10,586 nt of DNA from Sulfuricella sp. (GTDB lineage: Bacteria; Pseudomonadota; Gammaproteobacteria; Burkholderiales; Sulfuricellaceae). A model generated the notes under the pieces. That model saw only the letters and a program-made list of their open reading frames with translations. It was not told where the DNA came from and made no database searches. The position numbers and the translations under genes were made by a program. Every line of letters begins with the position of its first letter. Position 1 is the first letter of the stretch. Location: positions 1-10,586 of the forward strand of contig JAUYEK010000354.1 of the NCBI GenBank assembly GCA_030691435.1. The letters run 5' to 3'. Shown piece by piece: positions 1-6,943 of this stretch.

Positions 1-497
1 TGCTGGAATGCGGCCAGTGGTCGAAGGAGCCGGCCCAGCGCCTGGATTTCAAGCGCGTCACCGGCGGCCTGCTGGTACAGGGTGCCGACCTGGCGCTATA
101 TAATGAACTCAAGGTGGTCACCAAGCGCGCCCCGACCGAGGCCGAGATGGCCGACCTGCTGTTTGCCTGGCGCGTGGCCAAGTTCGTCAAATCCAACGCC
201 ATCGTCTATGCCAAGGGCAAAATGACTATCGGCGTCGGCGCCGGCCAGATGAGCCGGATCAATTCCGCGCGCATCGCCGCCATCAAGGCCGAACATGCCG
301 GCTTGCAGGTGAGCGGTTCGGTGATGGCCTCGGACGCGTTCTTCCCGTTCCGCGACGGCATCGATTCGGCCGCCCAGTCCGGCATCGTCGCCGTGATCCA
401 GCCCGGCGGCTCGATGCGCGACGAAGAAGTGATCGCCGCTGCCGACGAGCATGGCATGGCGATGGTATTTACCGGAATGCGGCATTTTAGACATTAA
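1..497 (+). CDS. purH: PurH, bifunctional AICAR transformylase/IMP cyclohydrolase (3' end only)
   Basis: This is the C-terminal part, about 164 residues, of PurH, which carries out the last two steps of IMP synthesis in the cytoplasm. The reading frame is open from the window edge (frame starting at base 3) to the TAA at 495-497, so the start lies outside. The visible part belongs to the AICAR-formyltransferase domain. It shows the family signatures [34 protein letters not shown] and [12 protein letters not shown], and the usual ending [14 protein letters not shown]. The N-terminal cyclohydrolase domain is not in view. purD follows on the same strand after a 118-base gap that holds a repeat, so the two are probably co-transcribed. 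Identification is secure from the motifs; nothing odd is seen. Confidence 0.97.
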   Translation, partial: LECGQWSKEPAQRLDFKRVTGGLLVQGADLALYNELKVVTKRAPTEAEMADLLFAWRVAKFVKSNAIVYAKGKMTIGVGAGQMSRINSARIAAIKAEHAGLQVSGSVMASDAFFPFRDGIDSAAQSGIVAVIQPGGSMRDEEVIAAADEHGMAMVFTGMRHFRH

Positions 498-503
498 GTT
501 CTG

Positions 504-593
504 GTGAGGCGTTAGGGGTGAGGAGTGAGGCGAAAACCCGCGGCATTGTGGGGTTTGACCTTCCGTCTCACCCCTCACCCTTCACCCCTCACG
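504..593. repeat. Inverted pair of heptamer arrays between purH and purD
   Basis: Bases 504-531 read as four consecutive 7-mers close to GTGAGGN (gtgaggc, gttaggg, gtgagga, gtgaggc). Bases 592 down to 565 read on the other strand as four more (gtgaggg, gtgaagg, gtgaggg, gtgagac). The two arrays face each other, so the transcript can fold into a long imperfect stem. An inner stem pairs AAACCC (534-539) with GGGTTT (551-556). There is no T tract, so it is not a standard intrinsic terminator. It is probably a dispersed intergenic repeat of the host genome; its function is unknown. Confidence 0.75.
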
Positions 594-615
594 TTTATCT
601 GGCTTAGGGTTAAAC

Positions 616-1911
616 ATGAAAATATTAGTCATTGGCAGCGGCGGACGTGAGCACGCGCTCGCCTGGAAACTGGCGCAAAGCCCGCGCTCGACCAGGATAT
701 TCGTCGCTCCCGGCAATGCCGGTACCGAACTCGAACCGGACCTGACCAACGTCGCCATCACCGCGATTCCCGAGCTGCTAGCATTCGCACAACAGGAAAA
801 GGTCGCCTTTACCGTGGTCGGCCCGGAAGCGCCACTGGCCGCCGGTATCGTCGACGTCTTCCGTGCCGAGGGCCTGAAAATCTTCGGTCCGACCCAGTTC
901 GCAGCGCAACTGGAAAGCTCCAAGGATTTCGCCAAAGCTTTCATGGTTCGGCACGGCATCCCCACCGCGACTTACGCCACCTTCACCGATGCAGCCCAGG
1001 CCCACGCCTACATAGCCCAGCAGGGCGCCCCCATTGTGATCAAGGCCGACGGCCTGGCAGCGGGCAAGGGCGTGGTCGTGGCTCAGGATCTGAACGAAGC
1101 GCACGCCGCCGTCGACATGATGCTGGCAGGGAACAAGCTGGGGGCCGCCGGCGCCCGGGTAGTGATCGAGGAATGCCTGCTCGGCGAGGAAGCCAGCTTC
1201 ATCGTCATGGCCGACGGCAAGCACGTGCTGCCGCTCGCCACCAGCCAGGATCACAAGCGCCTGCTGGACGGAGACCGGGGCCCCAACACCGGCGGCATGG
1301 GCGCTTATTCGCCGGCTCCGGTGATCACCCCGGCGCTGCACGCGCGCGTGATGCGCGAAGTGATCGACCCGGTGATGCAGGGCATGGTGCAGGAAGGGGA
1401 AATGTTTACCGGTTTTCTCTACGCCGGCCTGATGGTAGACGCCAAGGGCAATCTCAAGGTGCTGGAATTCAACTGCCGCATGGGCGACCCGGAAACCCAG
1501 CCTATCATGCTGCGTCTGAAGAGCGATTTGCTGACCCTGGTGGAGCACGCCGTCAGCGGCACGCTCGACCAGGTCGAAGCGGAGTGGGATCGCCGCGCCG
1601 CGCTGGGCGTGGTGATGGCCGCCGCCAATTACCCAGACGACCCGCGCAAGGGTGATGTGATCAGCGGCCTGCCGCCGTTCACCGACCTGCTGGAAGAAAC
1701 CCCGCGCGACTATCATGTATTCCATGCCGGCACCGCCATGAAGGACGGCAAGGTCGTCACCAGCGGCGGCCGCGTGCTGTGCGTCACCGCCTTGGGCGAC
1801 AAGGTGCAGCTGGCGCAGCGGCGTGCTTACGAAATCGCCGAGCAGATCAAGTTCGACGGCTGCCAGATGCGGCACGACATCGGCTATCGGGCGATCGAAA
1901 AGAAAAGATAG
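616..1911 (+). CDS. purD: PurD, phosphoribosylamine-glycine ligase (GAR synthetase)
   Basis: PurD joins glycine to 5-phosphoribosylamine with ATP, the second step of purine synthesis, in the cytoplasm. The 431-residue length is typical. The N-terminal domain opens with MKILVIGSGGREHALAWKL (1-19) and has VVGPEAPLAAG (68-77). The ATP-grasp domain shows IVIKADGLAAGKG (140-152) as its nucleotide-binding loop, GDRGPNTGGMGAYSPAP (219-235), and LEFNCRMGDPETQ (283-295), which carries the metal-binding Glu and Asn. The ATG is preceded by a modest AGGG (606-609), and no better start fits the conserved N-terminus. It lies between purH and purE on the same strand, consistent with one purine operon. It appears intact. 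Confidence 0.98.
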   Translation: MKILVIGSGGREHALAWKLAQSPRSTRIFVAPGNAGTELEPDLTNVAITAIPELLAFAQQEKVAFTVVGPEAPLAAGIVDVFRAEGLKIFGPTQFAAQLESSKDFAKAFMVRHGIPTATYATFTDAAQAHAYIAQQGAPIVIKADGLAAGKGVVVAQDLNEAHAAVDMMLAGNKLGAAGARVVIEECLLGEEASFIVMADGKHVLPLATSQDHKRLLDGDRGPNTGGMGAYSPAPVITPALHARVMREVIDPVMQGMVQEGEMFTGFLYAGLMVDAKGNLKVLEFNCRMGDPETQPIMLRLKSDLLTLVEHAVSGTLDQVEAEWDRRAALGVVMAAANYPDDPRKGDVISGLPPFTDLLEETPRDYHVFHAGTAMKDGKVVTSGGRVLCVTALGDKVQLAQRRAYEIAEQIKFDGCQMRHDIGYRAIEKKR

Positions 1912-1985
1912 CCGCAAAAAGGCACAAAAAACGCATGCAAAGAGGCGGTTTCTTTAATCTTGTGCTTTTTGTGCCTTTTCGTGGC
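1911..1985. repeat. A-rich inverted repeat between purD and purE
   Basis: The left arm (1911-1930, gccgcaaaaaggcacaaaaa) pairs with the right arm at 1965-1985, whose reverse complement begins gccacgaaaaggcacaaaaa. Only two of these 20 positions mismatch. The left arm starts on the last base of the purD stop codon. The loop is about 35 bases. The right arm ends in a mixed purine/pyrimidine run rather than a clean T tract, so a terminator role is uncertain. It resembles dispersed intergenic repeats rather than a gene. Confidence 0.7.
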
Positions 1986-2023
1986 CAATTGTTTGTTGAC
2001 TCTCACTTTTTAGGCTGAAAATT

Positions 2024-2524
2024 ATGACCACACCGTTCGTCGCCATCCTGATGGGCTCGGATTCCGATCTGCCCGTGATGAAAACCACCCTCGATACCCT
2101 GGCCTCTTTTGGTGTGCCCTACGAAGTCAGGATTTCCTCCGCCCACCGCACTCCGGCGGCCACGGCGGAATATGTGGCGGATGCGGACCAGCGCGGCTGC
2201 GCCGTGTTCATCGCCGCAGCCGGCTTGGCCGCGCATCTGGCAGGCGCAGTGGCCGCTCACACCATCCGTCCGGTAATCGGCGTGCCGATGGAAGGTGGGC
2301 CTCTCAATGGTTTCGACGCGCTGCTCTCCACCGTGCAGATGCCGGGCGGCATACCGGTAGCCTCGGTTGCCATCGGCAAGGCCGGTGCCAAAAATGCCGC
2401 TTACCTCGCCACCCAGATCCTGGCATTACAGGACAGCGGCCTGGCTCAACGCCTGAAAGACGACCGCGCCCGCACCGCCGAGCAGATCGCCGCCAAGAAC
2501 CGGGAGCTGCAAGCCTCTCTGTAG
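2024..2524 (+). CDS. purE: PurE, N5-carboxyaminoimidazole ribonucleotide mutase (or AIR carboxylase)
   Basis: PurE supplies 4-carboxy-AIR in purine synthesis. The 166-residue protein has the class I layout: [10 protein letters not shown] (10-19) forms the phosphate/substrate loop, SAHRTP (39-44) carries the catalytic His, and PVIGVP and [14 protein letters not shown] follow. The loop normally written GAGGAAHLPGM reads [13 protein letters not shown] here (64-76), unlike the usual betaproteobacterial form as I remember it and closer to versions in anaerobic Deltaproteobacteria. Class I PurE normally needs N5-CAIR made by PurK, yet the next gene is tsaC and no purK is in the window. The ribosome site is weak (AGGCTG near 2012-2017). 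The stop codon lies inside the following repeat. The family is certain; mutase versus direct carboxylase is open. Confidence 0.95.
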   Translation: MTTPFVAILMGSDSDLPVMKTTLDTLASFGVPYEVRISSAHRTPAATAEYVADADQRGCAVFIAAAGLAAHLAGAVAAHTIRPVIGVPMEGGPLNGFDALLSTVQMPGGIPVASVAIGKAGAKNAAYLATQILALQDSGLAQRLKDDRARTAEQIAAKNRELQASL

Positions 2525-2582
2525 GAGCGGCGCCCTCGCCGCGATTTTCAACCGCAAATCGCGCCGTGGCGGCGCTCCTACA
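2520..2582. repeat. REP-like palindrome overlapping the purE stop codon
   Basis: The left arm (2520-2547) begins tgtaggagcggcgcc and the right arm (2556-2582) ends ggcggcgctcctaca. The arms are nearly perfect reverse complements, starting TGTAGGAGCG and ending GCGATTT, with an 8-base loop. The start TGTAGGAGCGGC is the familiar opening of REP-type dispersed palindromes in Gamma- and Betaproteobacteria (established knowledge, from memory). The purE TAG (2522-2524) is part of the left arm. There is no T tract after the stem. Confidence 0.85.
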
Positions 2583-2611
2583 AAATCATCTTTTCAACGA
2601 GAAAGGGACGA

Positions 2612-3169
2612 ATGCCCTACTCCGCCGCCCTGATCCGAAAAGTGCGCGCCCACCTTAAAGGTGACGGAATCATCGCCTATGCCACCGAATCCTGCTACGG
2701 GCTGGGCTGCGACCCACGCAGCGCCCGCGCCGTGCGCCGCCTGCTCCAACTCAAGGGCAGACCGCAGTCCAAGGGCCTGATCCTGATCGCAGACCGCTTC
2801 AGCCGCCTGCGGCGCTACGTGCTGCCGCCCACGGCGGAACAATCGAAACAACTCGACCCAACCTGGCCAGGACCGCATACCTGGCTAATGCCTGCTTCCC
2901 GCCACACGCCGCACTGGCTACGCGGCAGGCATGAAAGCATTGCGGTGAGAGTGACCGCACACCCCGATGCCGCCGGATTATGCCGGATACTCGGCACGGC
3001 CCTGGTTTCGACCAGTGCCAACCGCGCCGGGCTGAAACCCCTCAAAACTTACGCTGCCTGCGTCAAAGCCTTCGGCCAGTGCGTTCTGGTGCTGCCCGGC
3101 CGAGTCGGCGCCCGAAAAACCCCTTCTACCATCCAGCACTTGATTAGCGGAAAGATCGTTCGCCCTTGA
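2612..3169 (+). CDS. tsaC: TsaC, L-threonylcarbamoyladenylate synthase (YrdC/Sua5 family, short form)
   Basis: TsaC makes threonylcarbamoyl-AMP from threonine, bicarbonate and ATP, the first step of t6A37 modification of ANN-decoding tRNAs. The 185 residues match the single-domain YrdC type, without the extra C-terminal domain of Sua5. Visible signatures are [11 protein letters not shown] (25-35), [14 protein letters not shown] (47-60), WPGPHTW (85-91), [11 protein letters not shown] (108-118) and LVSTSAN (131-137), all collinear with E. coli TsaC. The usual YPTE reads YATE. A good ribosome site (GAGAAAGGGA) precedes the ATG. Its TGA ends two bases before the hemF ATG, implying translational coupling. 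In Pseudomonas, as I recall, yrdC also lies near hemF. The role is secure. Confidence 0.95.
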   Translation: MPYSAALIRKVRAHLKGDGIIAYATESCYGLGCDPRSARAVRRLLQLKGRPQSKGLILIADRFSRLRRYVLPPTAEQSKQLDPTWPGPHTWLMPASRHTPHWLRGRHESIAVRVTAHPDAAGLCRILGTALVSTSANRAGLKPLKTYAACVKAFGQCVLVLPGRVGARKTPSTIQHLISGKIVRP

Positions 3170-3171
3170 CC

Positions 3172-4074
3172 ATGAACCGCGACGCCGTCAAAACCTTTCT
3201 ACTCGATCTGCAGGAACGCATCGTCTCCCTGCTGGAAAAAACCGACGGCAACAGCTTTTTGCGCGACGCCTGGCAGCGGCCCGAAGGCGGGGAGGGCTTA
3301 AGCTGCGTCCTTGAGGAGGGCAGGGTATTCGAGCGCGGCGGGGTGAATTTCTCTCACGTGCGCGGGCAAAAGCTGCCCGCCAGCGCCACGGCCAAACGTC
3401 CCGAGCTGGCCGGATACGGCTTTGAAGCGATAGGCCTGTCGCTGGTGCTACACCCGCGCAACCCTTATGTGCCCACCACCCATTTCAACCTGCGCTTCTT
3501 CTGCGCGCAACCGCCCGGCGCTGAGCCGGTTTGGTGGTTCGGCGGCGGCATGGATCTGACGCCTTATTACGGCTTCACCGAGGATACCGTGCATTTCCAC
3601 CGCACCTGCCGCGATGCGCTGGCGCCGTTCGGCGCGGAATATCACCCCCGCTTCAAGCAATGGTGCGACGAATACTTTTACCTCAAGCACCGCAACGAGC
3701 CGCGCGGCATCGGCGGGATCTTCTTCGACGACTTCCATGAGCGCGACTTCGAGTTCAGCTTTGGCCTCGCACAAAGCGTCGGCGAGCACTTCCTCGCCGC
3801 CTACCTGCCCATCCTGCAGCGCCGCAGCGCCACGCCCTACGGCGAAAGGGAGCGGGATTTCCAGGCCTATCGCCGCGGACGTTACGTCGAATTCAACCTG
3901 GCGTGGGATCGCGGCACCCTGTTCGGCCTGCAATCGGGCGGGCGCACCGAGTCCATCCTGATGTCGTTGCCGCCCATCGTCAAATGGCGCTATGACTGGC
4001 AGCCGGACAAGGGTTCTGAGGAGGAACGGCTGTACCGCGAGTTTCTGGTGGCAAAAGACTGGCTACAGCCATAG
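3172..4074 (+). CDS. hemF: HemF, oxygen-dependent coproporphyrinogen III oxidase
   Basis: HemF oxidatively decarboxylates coproporphyrinogen III to protoporphyrinogen IX using O2 in the cytoplasm, a late step of haem synthesis. From the ATG at 3172 it is 300 residues, close to E. coli HemF (299). Signatures in order are GGVNFSHV (56-63), [11 protein letters not shown] (94-104), [11 protein letters not shown] (121-131), [16 protein letters not shown] (172-187), [10 protein letters not shown] and [14 protein letters not shown] at 3166 would overlap the tsaC stop and add two residues; ATG was preferred because its N-terminus lines up with the family. The gene is coupled to tsaC. The O2-dependent enzyme shows the host can live with oxygen. 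It appears intact. Confidence 0.97.
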   Translation: MNRDAVKTFLLDLQERIVSLLEKTDGNSFLRDAWQRPEGGEGLSCVLEEGRVFERGGVNFSHVRGQKLPASATAKRPELAGYGFEAIGLSLVLHPRNPYVPTTHFNLRFFCAQPPGAEPVWWFGGGMDLTPYYGFTEDTVHFHRTCRDALAPFGAEYHPRFKQWCDEYFYLKHRNEPRGIGGIFFDDFHERDFEFSFGLAQSVGEHFLAAYLPILQRRSATPYGERERDFQAYRRGRYVEFNLAWDRGTLFGLQSGGRTESILMSLPPIVKWRYDWQPDKGSEEERLYREFLVAKDWLQP

Positions 4075-4123
4075 CCAAGCCCGGCCAAAATAACTACACT
4101 TCGCATCAACGAGGGGGAGACCA

Positions 4124-5530
4124 ATGCAGATATTCCGTACAAAAACCACAACACCGGACGACTTTAGCGAAACCGGGCTGAAAAAATGCCTATCCGCCTT
4201 CGACCTGACCTTCCTCGGCATCGGCGCGATTATCGGTACCGGCATCTTTGTCCTTACCGGCATCGCCGCCGCCACCCAAGCCGGCCCTGCCGTGGTGCTG
4301 TCGTTCATCGTCGCGGGCTTCGCCTGCGCCTTCGCGGCGCTGGCCTATTCCGAACTGGCCTCGGCAGTGGGCGGCTGCGGCAGCGCTTACGGCTACAGCT
4401 ATGCGGCGTTCGGCGAGCTGGTGGCGTGGATGATCGGCTGGGATCTGATTCTCGAATACGGCGTCGCCACGGCGGCGGTGGCCAACGGCTGGTCGGGCTA
4501 TTTCAACAACGCCCTCACCGCCATCGGCTTCGGCCTGCCCGAAGCGCTGACCAAGGCGCCCAGCCTGGGCGGCATCGTCAACCTGCCAGCGGCGGGGATC
4601 GTGCTGATCCTGATGGTGCTGCTGGCGATCGGCGTGCGCCAAAGCACGAAAATCAACACCGCGATGGTATTCGTCAAACTGCTGACCATCGCGGTATTCA
4701 TCGGGGTAGCGTTGTTCAACATCAACCCTGAAAACTGGAACCCGTTCATGCCCTTTGGCTGGTCCGGCACCAGCCCGGAAGGCAAACCAGTCGGCGTGTT
4801 CGCCGGCGCGGCGATGGTATTTTTCGCCTATGTCGGCTTCGATGCCGTTTCCACCGCTACGGAGGAGGCCAAAAATCCGCAGCGCGACGTGCCGATCGGC
4901 ATCATCACTTCGCTGGTGATCTGCACCCTGATCTATATCGTCGTTTCCGGCCTGCTCACCGGCATCGTGCCCTACACCGAGCTGAATGTGCCTTCGCCGG
5001 TGGCGCATTCGCTCCATCTGCTCGGCATCAACTGGGCCTCTGCGCTGGTAGCGACCGGCGTAATCGCCGGGCTGACCACGGTGATGCTGGTGCTTTATTA
5101 CGGGCTGACCCGGGTGATTTTCGCCATGTCGCGCGATGGACTACTGTCGCCGTTCTTCGCCCGCGTCAACACTAAGACCCATACGCCTGTACGAGTCATC
5201 ATCCTGTGCGGCCTGGTCATCGCCACCATCGCCGGCTTCATTCCGCTGGGCGAACTGGCCGAACTGGTCAACATCGGTACGCTGGCTGCCTTCGTGCTAG
5301 TGTGCCTGGGGGTGATTGTGCTGCGCGTCACCCAGCCGCTTCTGCACCGCCCGTTCAAGAACCCGCTGAATCCGTTCTTCCCTCTGCTCGGCGCATTTTC
5401 CTGCGGAGCGCTGATGGCCTTCCTACCGGCCACGACCTGGCTGCGTTTCACGGTCTGGCTGGTGATCGGGCTGATCGTGTACTTCGCCTACTCGATACGC
5501 CACAGCAAGCTGGCAGGCAAATCGGAATAG
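4124..5530 (+). CDS. Amino-acid permease of the APC superfamily (CAT/YfnA-like)
   Basis: This is a 468-residue inner-membrane transporter, nearly all of it hydrophobic segments separated by short loops, as expected for about 12 helices. The N-terminal substrate-site signature GIGAIIGTGIFVLTG (32-46) in helix 1 is typical of the cationic-amino-acid-transporter branch (Bacillus YfnA, Geobacillus ApcT). The helix 6 region reads FFAYVGFDAVSTATEEAKNP, also typical of this branch. The substrate cannot be fixed from sequence; cationic or small neutral amino acids are plausible. A strong ribosome site (gaggggga, 4111-4118) precedes the ATG. The gap to hemF is 49 bases with no clear terminator, so it may be read from the upstream operon. 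A hairpin terminator follows. Confidence 0.93.
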   Translation: MQIFRTKTTTPDDFSETGLKKCLSAFDLTFLGIGAIIGTGIFVLTGIAAATQAGPAVVLSFIVAGFACAFAALAYSELASAVGGCGSAYGYSYAAFGELVAWMIGWDLILEYGVATAAVANGWSGYFNNALTAIGFGLPEALTKAPSLGGIVNLPAAGIVLILMVLLAIGVRQSTKINTAMVFVKLLTIAVFIGVALFNINPENWNPFMPFGWSGTSPEGKPVGVFAGAAMVFFAYVGFDAVSTATEEAKNPQRDVPIGIITSLVICTLIYIVVSGLLTGIVPYTELNVPSPVAHSLHLLGINWASALVATGVIAGLTTVMLVLYYGLTRVIFAMSRDGLLSPFFARVNTKTHTPVRVIILCGLVIATIAGFIPLGELAELVNIGTLAAFVLVCLGVIVLRVTQPLLHRPFKNPLNPFFPLLGAFSCGALMAFLPATTWLRFTVWLVIGLIVYFAYSIRHSKLAGKSE

Positions 5531-5555
5531 CCTTCCGATCAGAACGCTCAAATGG

Positions 5556-5583
5556 AAAAAAGGCGCCTAAGGGCGCCTTTTTT
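5556..5583. terminator. Bidirectional intrinsic terminator between permease and HiPIP genes
   Basis: AAAAAAGGCGCC (5556-5567), loop taag, GGCGCCTTTTTT (5572-5583) is a perfect 12-bp stem with A and T tracts on both sides. It can terminate the plus-strand permease transcript and the minus-strand HiPIP transcript, which converge here. Confidence 0.93.
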
Positions 5584-5600
5584 CCTGATGCGAGGGCGAA

Positions 5601-5897
5601 CTATTTTTTCGGAATAGCTACCCAAGCGGTACAGTAGCCCTTAGGCGCAACTTCCGTGTCTCCCAGGAAAATCTTGCAGCCCCCCAGATCCTTCGGTGTC
5701 TTGCCAGGAACGAACTGAAGGCAATTAGTGCAGTCTTTATCGCCGCTCGGTGTGTCCTGATACTTCATCGAAGCACGCATCCCCGGATTGGTGGCGGCGA
5801 GCGCGTTGCCGGTAAAGGCCACTACCGGGATCATGGCGATTGCGGCGCCACCAGTCATGAGGAATTGGCGGCGGGCGGGCTTGAAGTCGTCTTTCAC
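5601..5897 (-). CDS. High-potential iron-sulfur protein (HiPIP), Tat-exported
   Basis: HiPIPs are small periplasmic [4Fe-4S] electron carriers at high potential. The GTG at 5897 was chosen because AAAGGAG lies 5 bases upstream; it gives 98 residues. The N-terminus has a twin-arginine signal (ARRQFLMTGGAA, 8-19) and a hydrophobic stretch ending NALAA, so folded export after cluster insertion is expected. The mature part has MKYQD (44-48), with the Tyr conserved in the family, and four cluster cysteines at 56, 59, 74 and 89 (DCTNC, GGC, GYC). The ending GYCTAWVAIPKK is typical. A longer frame from an ATG at 5972 exists but has no good ribosome site. It follows the cytochrome c gene but is separated from it by a terminator, so it probably has its own promoter. 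It may carry electrons for the upstream redox cluster (inference). Confidence 0.95.
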   Translation of the reverse strand: MKDDFKPARRQFLMTGGAAIAMIPVVAFTGNALAATNPGMRASMKYQDTPSGDKDCTNCLQFVPGKTPKDLGGCKIFLGDTEVAPKGYCTAWVAIPKK

Positions 5898-5973
5898 GAT
5901 CACTCCTTTCGTTATGTGGTTAAAATCCCTTGCGGAACGCCTCGGGCACTGCCGAGGCTGGCCGTCCTGCATG

Positions 5974-5987
5974 AACCGGATCCGGTT
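5974..5987. promoter_or_regulatory. 14-bp perfect palindrome upstream of the HiPIP gene
   Basis: AACCGGATCCGGTT is a perfect dyad about 76 bases upstream of the HiPIP GTG and downstream of the cytochrome c terminator, where a HiPIP promoter should lie. It could be an operator for a dimeric regulator. A second small stem (CCTCGG/CCGAGG, 5940-5957) lies between it and the gene. No convincing -35/-10 pair was found. Confidence 0.35.
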
Positions 5988-6049
5988 TGGTGAACGGATA
6001 TGCTATCTTGGCCATTTTTGCAGGCCTTGTAAACTGCCGCCGCCAAAAT

Positions 6050-6078
6050 AAAAAAGCCGGCAACAAGCCGGCTTTTTT
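6050..6078 (-). terminator. Intrinsic terminator after the cytochrome c gene
   Basis: AAAAAAGCCGGC (6050-6061), loop aacaa, GCCGGCTTTTTT (6067-6078) is a perfect 12-bp stem with A/T tracts on both sides, 17 bases past the cytochrome c stop codon. It separates the cytochrome c transcript from the HiPIP gene, although some read-through is possible. Confidence 0.9.
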
Positions 6079-6095
6079 AAGCAGCGAAACCCGAA

Positions 6096-6419
6096 TTACT
6101 TCAGGGTCATGATCCAGCCCACGATCTTCTTGATGTCTTCGTCCTTGAGGGCGGCATTGCCACCCTTAGGAGGCATAGGCACGGGGCCCCAGGCGTCCTT
6201 GCCGCCGGCGATGACTTTCTTGGTCAGAGTGTCCACGGCATTCTTGTCAGCCGCGTATTTCTTGGCCACATCCTTGTAAGCCGGGCCGACCACTTTGACG
6301 GCGACCTGATGGCAGGCCATGCAGCCGCTCTTTTGCGCCAGCGCGGTTTCATCCGCAGCAACGGCTTGTCCCGCTACCAGCAAGGCCGCAGCAGCGGCAA
6401 TTCCCAGAATTGCTTTCAT
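6096..6419 (-). CDS. Class I cytochrome c, c551/c552 type
   Basis: This is a 107-residue periplasmic monohaem cytochrome. A Sec signal peptide ends AVA-ADE (cleavage after residue 21). The haem-binding motif is CMACH (33-37). The sixth ligand is Met82 in WGPVPMPPKGG, the family's characteristic WGPxPMPP loop, and the ending KKIVGWIMTLK is the usual C-terminal helix. The mature size (86 residues) fits c551/c552, which shuttle electrons between periplasmic enzymes or bc1-type complexes and terminal reductases or oxidases. A strong AAGGAG (6426-6431) precedes the ATG. A TAATAT-like -10 candidate lies at 6461-6466 on the minus strand, with a poor -35. It lies downstream of the molybdoenzyme and moaA on the same strand, as cytochromes do in aio operons, but after a 520-base gap. 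Confidence 0.96.
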   Translation of the reverse strand: MKAILGIAAAAALLVAGQAVAADETALAQKSGCMACHQVAVKVVGPAYKDVAKKYAADKNAVDTLTKKVIAGGKDAWGPVPMPPKGGNAALKDEDIKKIVGWIMTLK

Positions 6420-6493
6420 TTAATACTCCTTAGTTTAACTTGAGAAAAAAGTGACCCGCCATATTATCCAATTTTTCCGGTTTTGCATACGAT

Positions 6494-6582
6494 TCCGCAT
6501 GGGCTTCAGCCCATAGCGGATCGGAGTCCCCTTGTCTCGCCGTGGTCGCTGCGAGGCAGCGGGAACCCGGCGGTGACACTCC
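6494..6582. repeat. Two-part hairpin element upstream of the cytochrome c gene
   Basis: The first part (6494-6520) is a hairpin TCCGCATGGGC - ttca - GCCCATAGCGGA with one bulged base. Its core, GGGCTGAAGCCC on the minus strand, resembles common dispersed palindromes. The second part (6523-6582) has three nested stems: GGAGT (6523-6527) with ACTCC (6578-6582), CGCCG (6538-6542) with CGGCG (6568-6572), and CGCTGC (6547-6552) with GCAGCG (6556-6561). Neither part has a T tract. It is either a dispersed intergenic repeat or a structured leader of the cytochrome c transcript; no known riboswitch was recognised. Confidence 0.55.
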
Positions 6583-6636
6583 TTGCGGGTGTGGGGCAAA
6601 CATGTAGCAGGATATCCATGTCCGGCATTATTATTT

Positions 6637-6900
6637 TTAATTTAACGTCCTGGCACACCCAGGCGTTGACAGCAGATATGCCGACTTGTGAAAGTCGCCG
6701 GGCAGCGCCGGCACATTACATGCCGTAGGGTCCCCTGCCTGCAACCATAGAATGGTTGAAACCGAACGCAGGTTCTGAGGAAGATGGGGCATAAACTGAC
6801 GATGCTTTCCCTGCGCCGCCGCGCCCAAGCCGCCTGGCGTTTGCCGGTTACTTGCCGGCAGACCACGACTCAAATTCACAATCGCCATGTCGCTGTTCAT
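6637..6900 (-). CDS. Doubtful small ORF downstream of moaA
   Basis: This is an 87-codon frame from an ATG at 6900, 43 bases after the moaA stop on the same strand. Its support is a good ribosome site (GGAGGG, 8 bases before the ATG) and its position. Against it, the product (starting MNSDMAIVNLSRGLPASNRQ) has no recognisable domain, signal peptide or membrane segment, its composition looks like chance translation, and the DNA is full of short perfect hairpins. It may be a hypothetical small protein, a decayed gene or non-coding DNA. The 6420-6943 stretch holds nothing else that I recognise apart from the hairpin element nearer the cytochrome gene. Confidence 0.25.
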   Translation of the reverse strand: MNSDMAIVNLSRGLPASNRQTPGGLGAAAQGKHRQFMPHLPQNLRSVSTILWLQAGDPTACNVPALPGDFHKSAYLLSTPGCARTLN

Positions 6901-6943
6901 GATTTCTGCCCTCCAGCCTCTGTTCCGCTAATTTCTTAAAACA

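Noticed and set aside
778..1917. A 379-codon minus-strand frame opposite purD
   Set aside because: It is an antisense shadow of purD; its His/Gly/Ala-rich translation is typical of complementary GC-rich frames.
3166..4074. A TTG start for hemF
   Set aside because: It would add only two residues and overlap the tsaC stop. The ATG at 3172 fits family N-termini better, though TTG cannot be excluded.
5601..5972. A longer HiPIP starting at the ATG at 5972
   Set aside because: The extra 25 residues precede the twin-arginine signal and lack a ribosome site, whereas the GTG at 5897 has AAAGGAG at ideal spacing.
6483..6728. An 81-codon plus-strand frame in the cytochrome c/moaA gap
   Set aside because: It has no ribosome site of note and no domain, and it crosses the hairpin element. 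It is less credible than the minus-strand small ORF.
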